Shown: positions 55,781-64,000 of the stretch, one piece after another | Layout of the letters: each line of letters begins with the position of its first letter | Position numbering within the stretch: position 1 is the first letter of the stretch | From: Begonia masoniana | Taxonomy: Eukaryota > Streptophyta > Magnoliopsida > Cucurbitales > Begoniaceae | Reading direction: 5' to 3' | Assembly: GCA_022432975.1 (NCBI GenBank) | Contig: CM039516.1 | Location: forward strand, 32,893,737 to 32,957,736 | DNA length: 64,000 bases | Made by a program: the position numbers and the translations under genes | The notes under the pieces: model-generated | What the model was told of the DNA's origin: nothing | The model's input: only the letters and a program-made list of their open reading frames with translations | Databases searched by the model: none

Positions 55781-57689
55781 AATCCTCATTTACCGTTTTG
55801 CCCTCCCGTATTTCTGACCATTTCGACTTTCGTTAAATCTTGTTCTTAAATTATAACCCACGGCTTAATTTCACAGGAACTACTCGAACCTAAAACCAAT
55901 TACTTTTCTTTTAAATTAATTAAAATAACCTATTTTATTATTATTTTATTTTCTCTCCAATTTTCCTTTAAAAAAAATCTCGGGTGTTACAGTTCAATAA
56001 AGCCACGACACTTAACATAAAACATATTCTAATAACCTAACTACCCATCAGTATACCCCTTAAAGTATATAAAACCTAGTACCTTTGTGATGCAGGCCTT
56101 AAGGGCCAAACACATGCAATATAATCTTACTTTTGGTCCTTCAGAATTTAAGCAACCTTAATGTTTTCCTTGGAGTTTAGAACCTAAAACATGTGTATTG
56201 AATCCATTAATACATCACAATTTCAATAACTAATTCAATAAGTTCAACAACTCCAATTTAATCCAAAACTTTACTCAAGGCATTCAAGCATTCATTAAAA
56301 TGAAATTCAAGCACCATCAGCTATCAAATTTTCAAAACTCAACACAAAGCCAATAATTTTTCCTCGGATTTGGCCTTTGAAATTGGCTCAACTTCGAAAA
56401 ATCGAACTCCCTCAATTTTTATCCGTTTTCAATGATTCAACATGTTTTGGAAAACCTCATTATGTCTATTTTAACATGGAATCAACCATTTATATATATA
56501 AAAAAAGAGAATCAAAACAGAAATATAAAAAACCGAACTGCCCACAGAAATTTCCAATTTTTGCACAATAATTTCAAAATTTCATAACTTAATCAATTCT
56601 TATCCGATTTCCCGATTCAATAGCCAAATTAATCCTTGAAGTGTCTAGTTTATAATGAAATAATCCATTTAACAAACCAAGGCAATTAAATCAGCTGAAA
56701 TTCTAGAAAACAAAATCTGGCCTATTTTGCCGATTTTAAAAACCTAAGTTCTAAATTTGTCAAAACATGCATAGTTTCTCCCCTTCAATTCATCCAAGAC
56801 CATCACATCAAGTCTTTAATCACGAAGAACCATCAAATTAGAGAAGAAAACCAGCAAGATTTCTAAATTTTTGGATTTCAAAAACCCATAATAAATCTAT
56901 CAAAACTTTCACACAAATACTTATCTTTTAGAAAGTATAAACTAAACTCTTAATTTTTCTTACCTCAAATCTTCAAATGGAGGTTCCTAAACTTGGGAGC
57001 ATGTCTAAAAATGGAGGGAAAAAGTGCTGTGATTTTCATGAAGAAATGAAGAAGAAAGAGGGAGATTAGGGTTATGTTTAATTACCTAATATTAAAGTGG
57101 TGATATGGTACATTTTGAGCCAAGTCTTTTTCTCTTTTAACTTAACTAGTCTACATGTAGTTTTTGTTAAAACTACATATATGAAACTTCTCTTCAATCT
57201 TCCTCCTTCAACGTGGAAGTGTAAATCACCCACTTAACAAGGTTGACCAAGTCAACCTTGTTACTTTTTTTTAAGTTCTTTTACTCATTCATTTGTTTTC
57301 TTCCTCTACTCTTTCCTTTTTATTATTCTACAACAAATTCCAACAAAATACATTTCATTTACAAAATAATTGTACATATTCTTTTAGGGACAATTACATA
57401 GTAAAGAAACTTCAGGTGTTACACCGAAGGTTGAGTTGTGAAAGAATCTTTAAGAAGGAGCCTTAGAGCGCAGATGTTGGCAAAATTGGCTGAATCGCAT
57501 GAACAAATTAGTTTGCATTCTCTTTTTTCTATCTTACTATAGTATTTGTGATGATATTAGCATTACAACTATAAATTTAAAGAGAAACGTTAATATATAG
57601 TGCTTGCAAACTAAAATAGTTTAAATCATGAAAAAATTTTAATAACCTAATTCACATATCTCCCTCTCTTAGTTTATTTCGATCCTAGA

Positions 57690-59360
57690 AATCTTTTTCA
57701 CCGAATTTTAGTGACATTCCTTCGGGAATGCTTGGAGTCTAGCACACACGAACACACTAAAGTGAATATCATGTCGACTTGCTGTAAGATATAACAACGT
57801 ACTTATCATACTGTGATACTTCTTTAAGTCTACACTTTTCTTTTTTAATCTCTATCAACCTCTTTAGAAGTTCCGTAACATAATTATCTTGATTTAAGAA
57901 AATTTCTTCTTGAGATTGTCTAATTTGAAGTCTTAGGAAAAACCTAACTCTCCAATGATACTCATCTCAAACTCACTTTGAAATTAACGAGTCAAAATCT
58001 TTACAAAATGAATCATTTGTTGCACTAAAAATGATGTCATCGAATATAACAATAAGCATATTAGCACCCTTTTTGGTAAAAAAAAAAAAGGTGGAGTCAA
58101 TTTTTCCGATCTTAAAATCTCTTTCTATAAGGAATTTGCTCAACCTTTTATATCAAGCTCTATGAGCTTATTTAAAACCATATAGTGTTTTACTGAGCTT
58201 ATAGACATAATCAAGTTTATCATGGACTCTAAATCCTAAAGGTTGTTTAATATAAAATTCTTCCATAATAAACCTATTTAGAAATACACTCTTAACATCT
58301 ATTTTGTAGAGAATAAAATTGTAAAAGAAGCACATACTAAGAGCATACGAATAAACTCCAACTTAGCTACCAATGCAAAAGTTTCCTCAAATCATTGTTC
58401 TCTTCTTGATTGCATCCTTTTGCAACTAACCTAGCTTTGTTTCTTACAACTACTCAATTGCCATCTAATTTATTTTTGAACACCAATTTGGTTTCTATAA
58501 TGGAGCTTTCCTTTGGCTTTGAGACAAGGTCCCAAAAATTGTTCCTTTCAAATTGATTTAACTCTTCTTGTATGACCATAATCAAGTTTTCATAAAATTT
58601 AGCTTCATCAAAATTTTTAGGCTATATTTGAGATATAAATTTGCACAAAAATTCCAAAAGGAGGATATAGTTTTGACTTTTACGGTGGGATCCTCTATAA
58701 TATCATTCATGGGATGACTCCTAGCATATCTCCAATCTTTGGGTAAATTATCATTGTCATTTTCTGTTAGAGCTACCTCTAATTTCTTAGAAGGCATTTC
58801 AAGAGGAGTACTCTCTTGTTAGCACGCTCCTTGCCTCCCATATTTAGGCTTTTCATTTCTCCTTCAAGGTCATCATTCAATTCCGAATTGTTTGGCGACT
58901 AGATTGCTTCATCAAACGCCACATGCATAGATTCTTCAATAGCTAAATTTCTTTTGTTGTAAATTTTATGCGCTTTGCTAGTTGAAAAATAACGTAAAAA
59001 TATTCCATAGTCCATTTGGAGTCAAAATTACATAAATTATCTTTAGTTTAAAATAAAACACTAACAACCGAAAGCTCAAAAATATTTAACATTTGAAGTT
59101 CTATTATTCTAAAGCTCATACAGAGTTTTCTCAAGAATTAGATGAATGAAAGCACAGTTGAGGACATAGCATGTTATTGCAACGGTTTTTGCCCAAAGAT
59201 ATTTGGGAAAATTATTTATACTAAGTATTGTCTTGGATAACTCTTGGAGTGACATATTTTGCCTATCAACAATTCCATTGTTTTGAGGTGTTTCTGGTGA
59301 AAAAAAATTATGTTTAATGCGAATATTTTTACAAAGAAACTCAAAACAATGGAATTTTCA
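57690..59360 (-). pseudogene. pol: Ty1/copia pol remnant: integrase end and reverse transcriptase
   Basis: On the minus strand, with several stops and frame changes, these motifs appear in order. Near 59340-59280: NIRIKHNFFSPETPQNNG (end of the integrase core). Then KYLWAKTVAITCYVLN. Near 58470-58330: VRNKARLVAKG (start of the reverse transcriptase domain), FEETFA and DVKSVFLNGFIMEEFYIKQP. Near 58050: the catalytic FDDIIF box. Near 57960: EMSIIGELGFFLRLQI. This order identifies a Ty1/copia element, most like the SIRE/Maximus branch by motif wording. RNase H and LTRs were not found. The pol reads opposite to Athila and the chromovirus. Confidence 0.85.
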
Positions 59361-60980
59361 ATTCTCATTATTCTGGTCTTCACTGTTAGATTGTTTCTAC
59401 CTTATCTTTTAATAATTTGTCTTTAATTTCTTTTAGTTTTTTATTTTCATTGAATTTTTTTGAATTAATTCTAAATAATTGATAGTTCTCAACATGGCGT
59501 GAAATAGTTCTCAAGTTTGTCGCTGGACCAACGAGAACAACTATTGCTTTAGTGACTCAGTAGAATAGGTCAAGAACTTTTTTTTTTTCGTAATTTGTTT
59601 AGTTAACACATAATTGTTCCAAAAATAAATAAATTTGATTGAAAAATAAATAATCAAGGATCAAACAAAGAAAAACCAAGTCCACATAGCACATGTGACA
59701 TGTTTCTCTTGCTCATGTGATTGGCATGTCTCCTGGGCCCCATTCTTATCTGATTTCTGTCAATCTTTTCATACTGTTTTTTGTTATAATCTTGCATCAA
59801 TTTTGTCTTAAAAGTATACAAGGTATCCATTTAACTTTTTTGGTCTCGTGACTCTTGCAAGAGTCTTAACATAGTTTGTTAACATGTGCCATCTTGCGTT
59901 AGGCTTTGACTACCTTATCAAGTTTAATGATATAAAGTTTAATGATATAAAGTCCCGCATATAATAGTTTAATATAGAAATTACAAATTTACCTTAAAAA
60001 TCCTCTCTAATGACTAAGAGAACTTATATTTTTTTAATAGATTCCAATAAGATGAGAATTTTCTCATCATCAAGGATTAAATTACGCTCTCATGTCAATT
60101 AAGAGAAATTAAGATTATGTAGTTCATTTATTACATGTCGAGATACCAGATTAAAAACAATAAAAAAGTAACACATTAAAACACATTTGTAGATCTGATT
60201 ATAACATGTTCTTCTAGTCATAATTGATTTATGAATTTTCTCTGCTCTAAGCCATTGTAGAGATCAAGTAGATCGGTATCTACTCCACAATGGTTAATTG
60301 TTGTTTAGATGCTAACGGTGAATCCTAAAAGTTAGTACTCAAGGAAATACCGTGGGAAGACGCAGGATTGTAAGGTGAAATGGCAAATGTTTGATTTTTT
60401 GAATAGCAAATTTAGAGCCTTAATCAAAGTTTACAAGGCAAAGTTGGCCCGCGCCCATCATTTCCATTTTCTTTAGAGAAACTTCATTTACTTACCTCCC
60501 ATCCACCATTTTCTTCCAGTTCCATTATTTTGCTTTCACCTTTTTGGATCAACAAAATCAAAGTTTGATTGACGGTCTAGATTTGCTGCCCTACGTTTGG
60601 CCACCAGCTTTGAGAAACTGGACCGTATATGTTGGGTCCGACTGTATTTTATTCATTGTTTCACGGAAGAAAGTAGCGCGTGGTATTGCAGCCGTCGGAT
60701 CATGATGCAGTGGAAGTGGTCGTTGAAATGGACATGGTATAGAATTATTTGTACCTCTTGGGGTTAAAAAATGGAGATAAAAAAGTAAAATTTGGACTTT
60801 CTTCTCATTCCTAATCAAACTATACAGGGTAAAATAATATTTTAACCCATAAACTATGATTTTTTTTTAACACCATTAAACTAATAACCCTAACAAATTC
60901 AACATTCAACTTCATAAAGATAACAATTTAATCCCTGGCGGCCCCCTGATCAGCCCACATTTCGCATTTTTTGCCTAGAA
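59361..60980. other. AT-rich sequence without a supported gene
   Basis: About 1.6 kb. The first part may be upstream copia sequence, but no motif was recognised. A direct repeat AAGTTTAATGATATAAAG lies at about 59917-59952. A 75-codon minus-strand frame at 60591-60818 has no recognised domain. Confidence 0.4.
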
Positions 60981-60984
60981 CGGA

Positions 60985-61345
60985 GGCCGATCTAAAACAA
61001 ACAGCCTCCTATTTTTGTCGGGGGGTTCGTTCCACGTGCTCCGCACGTGTAATGGGAGCCGATTTAAAAACAACGGCCCTCCATTCTGTCGGGGGGTCGT
61101 TGTGGGGGTGGAGGCCCCCGTTTCACGTGCGGTGCACGTGAAAGTAGAATGGGGGCTGTTCTTCCAAGCTGGTCCCCTATTCTCAAGAGCATTTTATAAT
61201 GTGGGGCCGACTCGGGAGAATAGGCCCCGATTCTCAGTTATTGGATTTGAAAACGGGAGGCGGCTACTAAAACGGGGTGCCGATCTCAATTGTTGTCCAA
61301 TAATTGGACGTGAACAGGGGGCCGATCTCCAAAATTATATAAGGA
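60985..61345 (+). promoter_or_regulatory. Promoter-like region of the MULE gene with G-box palindromes
   Basis: GC-rich sequence with repeated GCCGATCT and GTCGGGGGGT words. CACGTG G-boxes occur near 61034, 61047, 61124 and 61135. TTTCACGTGC (61121-61130) and GCACGTGAAA (61134-61143) form an exact 10-bp inverted repeat around GGT. TATATAA at 61336-61342 is about 93 bases before the ATG at 61435. G-boxes are bound by bZIP and bHLH factors in plants. Confidence 0.55.
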
Positions 61346-61434
61346 GACAACCTTCCATTCTCACCTTCAACTCGCGAAAACTCTAAAACATCTTGACAAT
61401 TTTCTTGCTCCGACAAATTTTCTCTGTATTAACG

Positions 61435-63090
61435 ATGTTGATAAATTCTTATTCAAGTGGATCGGTTGATTTAGACGAGACAACAACTTGTGATGCCAAT
61501 ATAGATTGATATTCGTACTCCACGTCTAAATAGGGTGATCTTCGAGCATTCGATCACTTAAAAGATAATGAAGAAATAGAGATGCATTCGACCTCCAAAA
61601 CTCTAGACGATGAGTTTCAAACACTTGTCGGCTCAAAGGATGATGAGGTGGAAAACATACGGTAAGGGAAGAAATCTCAATGAGATTTTATGTGGGTAAA
61701 AAATATAGTTTCTTAAAGAAAATTATAGAAGAAATAGTCAAATATGCATTGACAAATAGTTGTGAGATCAAATTAATCAAAAGGGACTCTCGGCGACTGA
61801 CGGCCGTGTGTGAAGACAGTTGTGAGTGGCGAGTGCATAGTTCGAAGATGCAAAAAGAGCTTACGTTTCAAATAAAGAGCTTGACTGAGTCCCAGTACTG
61901 TTCAAGGAAAATTGAGAATCGACACACTACGGCAAAATGAGTGGCATATCATTATTTGGATAGGTTCAAAAGTCAACCTACGTTGGAAATCTCTTCCATT
62001 ATCGAGACAGTGAAGAAGAATTTGAATGTCAACATTACACCCAGTCTTACCAGAACAACAAGAAGTGAAACTCGAAAATTTAATGAAGGTCTAGACGACG
62101 AACAATACAAGCTACTATGATCATACGCAACAGAAATACGTAGATCAAATCCGAGTAGCTCATTGTTCCTAGACACTTATTTGGTGGGCTATGACAATAA
62201 TGAGTCAGCGTATTCCAAAGAATGTATATGTGTATGGCTGCTTGCAAGGCAAGTTTGCTGTAGTTTGATAGACTAATTATCTGTTTGGATGGTTATCTTC
62301 TGAAGGGCTCGTGTTCTGGCCAATTACTCACAATCGTCAATATTGATGGCAACGATGAAATATATCTTGTTGTTGTTGCCAACGTCGAATCAGAGTGTAA
62401 GGACTGATGGACATGGTTTTTGCGAGTATTGAAGCAAGACCTAGATACTGAAGAGGGACGTGGATGGACAATTGTTTCGGATCGACAAAAGATATAATGC
62501 GATTCCAATTGTTATTTCAAATATTGGGGTGTTATGGTAGTTATATTATTTTATGTTGACTCTGTTTTTTTTTTTTCAAATATAAGGGGTTATTGCCTAC
62601 TGTGCACGATGAATTACCGTTAGCCGAACACCGTTACTGCCTCCGGCATATGTACGTAAATTTCAAAAACTAATTTAAGGACAAAGTATACAGAGATGCA
62701 ATGTGGAATGCGGCCATGACAACCACAAGTTATCATTTCGAGATAGAAATGATGAAATTATATTAGATTAACCTAGTACCATGCATATCTTCGACGAATA
62801 GAACTTAGATAGTAGGCTTATCATTCATTTTCTTTGATTCACAAGTGCAAAATGAGATTGAATAATTTAGGCGAGTCATTTAATGTAATTCTATTGCCTG
62901 CCAGGGACAAATCGATCTTAACCATGTTCAAGATGATACGAAAGTGTTTAATGACTAGGATAGTGAAAAAATATAAGAAGTTAGCCTCGTCAACGGACAT
63001 TTTGTGTCCACAGATAAGAAAGAAGCTTGGGAAGCTAGAACGTACAACTCAAAATTGGACCTCTGTGTTTGCGGGAGCTGGACAATTTTA
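61435..63090 (+). pseudogene. Mutator-like element (MULE) transposase, degenerate
   Basis: The likely start is ATG 61435 (MLINSYSSGSVDLD), with acidic N-terminal text. The MuDR-type DNA-binding region follows (FYVGKKYSFLKKIIEEIVKY near 61683, then KLIKRDSRRLTAVC and CEWRVH, whose Cys pattern is typical). A TGA at 61938-61940 breaks YHTTAK-side text before VAYHYLDRF. The transposase core follows in shifted frames: LFLDTYLVGYDN near 62160, a GCHLKG-like site with a stop near 62290, VANVESECKD near 62380, TIVSDRQK near 62470, and HRYCLRHMYVNFK near 62620 with the His/Cys pattern of MULE transposases. 62834-63090 is the C-terminal part (CKMRLNNLGESFN, LTMFKMIRKCLMTRIVKK). At least six breaks are present. 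Terminal inverted repeats were not found. Confidence 0.85.
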
Positions 63091-63100
63091 GGTCAGTAAC

Positions 63101-63566
63101 TGACACACCTTGGGTCCTATATATCTCTCACTAAACAGGAACCAGGAGCATGGGTCAGTGCTCTCTCGGTTGAAGCCGAGGAAACACTTCAAACAAAATA
63201 AAAAGGGCAGCGGAAAAATAGAACAATTGCGAAGGAATTCAGATGTGTGATTACCTGATGAACGAGGAAGTAAACGAACCTGTAAACTCCCTAGAGGATG
63301 ACGATAAGATAGATGGAATGATGTTAGCACCACTGCTGGATCGGTTGACAACTAGCTCAAGTGGTACAAGTGATGGAGGGCCCTTGACCATAAGCCCTGG
63401 AGGTCCTAGGTTCAAATCACTTGGGAGGCAAAAACTCCTACTCCAAGGGTGGAGAAGATCATGAATACACATGGATAGCCCAGAGGGGACCACGTGGCGC
63501 GTGGTAGAAACCGCATGATCAGTTCGCAGATCCTCCCGGTGGTGGGGGCCGGACCGGGTCATTACA
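63101..63566 (+). mobile_element. Short LTR-like unit containing a SINE-like segment
   Basis: The unit starts TGACACACCTTGGGTCC and ends GGACCGGGTCATTACA, like the LTR termini of this window, but no TSD matches (GTAAC against GGTAG). It lies at the end of the MULE transposase. The internal segment 63352-63430 looks tRNA-derived (see next entry). It could be a small non-autonomous element or a truncated LTR. Confidence 0.35.
63352..63430 (+). repeat. tRNA-like SINE head (A and B boxes)
   Basis: CTAGCTCAAGTGGTACAAG near 63353 fits a pol III A box (TRGCNNAGYNGG with one insertion) and CCTAGGTTCAAATCAC near 63405 fits a B box. Spacing is close to that of tRNA-derived SINEs. The cloverleaf is not complete, so it is not called a tRNA gene. 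Confidence 0.5.
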
Positions 63567-64000
63567 GGTAGGTTCATGCAAGGTTTCAAAGAAGTAATGA
63601 ACTTAACCACAACATAATAAATTTCAAGTTTAATGAAGTTCACTTCGGTTATCATGCTATAATCTTTAAACCAAAAAATCAATTGCCTATTACATATGCA
63701 AAACCAACATAACAATTTTTTTCTTTCAAATAAGCGGTTTTGAAATATACAAGTCTAACTCTAAGAACTATTTCGTACAACACGAGTAAAATTTTCTCTA
63801 TGAATATATTAATATGTTGCCATGAAATGGTAACACAATAAAATTCCATAGTCTTGAAGTTCAACAAATTATCATGCATTAGGAAGAATGCTATATTCTT
63901 CACAACCTTTTATAATGAAGTAATTCAGAAAATCATATAGGGTGTGATGGAATATCTACCTTTGAATATAGAGTAAATATCACTATGCTCATCTATGCCA
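63567..64000. other. AT-rich sequence, nothing recognised
   Basis: Short minus-strand frames at 63251-63715 and 63679-63903 have no domain signal. No repeat was recognised. Confidence 0.4.

Larger units (their letters stand above)
53413..55991 (-). repeat. Reverse LTR nested in the 52466 LTR, left end unclear
   Basis: The right end CTCGGGTGTTACA at 55991 is a typical LTR sense start, and GTTCA occurs at 53408-53412 and 55992-55996. The left end at 53413 reads ATTGAAAT rather than TG, so the LTR terminus may be lost or the matching pentamer may be chance. Its inner sequence (CACACACACACGTAAGCTTA, TAGGCCCGAAGGCA) is close to the long LTR at 42190. Confidence 0.65.
52971..56130 (-). other. Intron-like structured segment of the host LTR, loop holds the nested LTR
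   Basis: Arms CCTGCATCACAAA (plus 56084-56096 on the minus strand) and TTTGTGATGCAGG (plus 52970-52982) pair exactly over 13 bases, with a G-C pair where other families have A-T. Donor reads AA|GTAAGA at plus 56125-56130. Hairpins GGCC-CTTAA-GGCC and GAGT-GTTAG-GCTC are present. Confidence 0.6.
52466..57423 (-). repeat. Reverse solo LTR with a second LTR nested inside, TSD CCGAA
   Basis: It begins TGTCACGACCCC and ends CTTCAGGTGTTACA on the plus strand, flanked by CCGAA at 52461-52465 and 57424-57428. Blocks match the reverse LTR at 422-2891. Another reverse LTR occupies about 53413-55991, leaving about 2.4 kb of host LTR. No coding region is attached. Confidence 0.9.

Noticed and set aside
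57715..57730. CATTCC-TTCG-GGAATG hairpin
   Set aside because: It lies in degraded copia coding sequence and has no counterpart elsewhere in the window; probably chance.
60591..60818. 75-codon minus-strand frame as a possible host exon
   Set aside because: No domain, no recognisable splice or start context, and composition like the surrounding non-coding DNA.
63352..63430. Possible tRNA gene
   Set aside because: A and B boxes are present but no complete cloverleaf or acceptor stem; a SINE head fits better.

Overview
The window looks like intergenic heterochromatin of a seed plant, probably a dicot. It has about 2 to 5.5 kb LTRs bounded by TGTAAC/GTTACA-type ends with 5-bp target-site duplications (TSDs), Ty3/gypsy elements of the Athila and chromovirus types, a Ty1/copia fragment and a Mutator-like (MULE) transposase remnant. 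I found no intact host gene, rRNA or tRNA. Composition does not settle the species.

Layout. 1-421 and 422-2891: two LTRs facing each other in inverted orientation. 3196-5699: solo LTR. 5705-7915 and 10106-10624: remains of an old Ty3/gypsy element (primer-binding site, broken integrase tail, LTR-like sequence), split by a reverse solo LTR at 7916-10100. 10625-39343: a reverse LTR cut into three pieces by a reverse solo LTR (10859-13215) and by an Athila-type element (13453-38036). The Athila element is itself split by a solo LTR in gag-pol (16799-18994) and by a whole chromovirus (23669-33843) in its third ORF. The chromovirus is in turn split by a solo LTR (26418-28438) inside its protease. 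39529-42158, 42190-47752 and 50009-51989 are solo LTRs; the second is unusually long because of two large minisatellite arrays. 52466-57423 is a reverse LTR with another one inside. 57690-59360 is a reverse copia pol remnant, 61435-63090 a dead MULE transposase gene with a promoter-like upstream region, and 63101-63566 a short unit with a SINE-like part.

Most insertions carry a perfect TSD, so the order of insertion can be read: old gypsy element, then the reverse LTR, then Athila, then the chromovirus, then the solo LTR in its protease. All protein-coding units are broken by stops, frameshifts, deletions or insertions.

Main new observation. Nearly every LTR here, including ones with little other similarity, has the same internal plan on its sense strand: a donor-like AG|GTAAGT, a small hairpin of variable sequence, a left arm of the type CCTACATCACAAAAC, a loop of about 0.45 to 3.2 kb that collects minisatellites, a second variable hairpin, and a right arm (GTTTTGTGATGTAGG) that overlaps an acceptor-like GTAG|GTG. 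The arms change together between families (for example CTACACCATA with TATGGTGTAG, and CCTGCATCAC with GTGATGCAGG) and several remaining mismatches would be G-U pairs in RNA. This looks like a conserved RNA structure, possibly a structured intron, in the leader of a broad group of plant LTR elements. A second covariation signal is the roughly 100-copy array at 44126-46482, whose units keep a GCAC/GTGC or GCCC/GGGC stem around a CGAA or CGAG loop.
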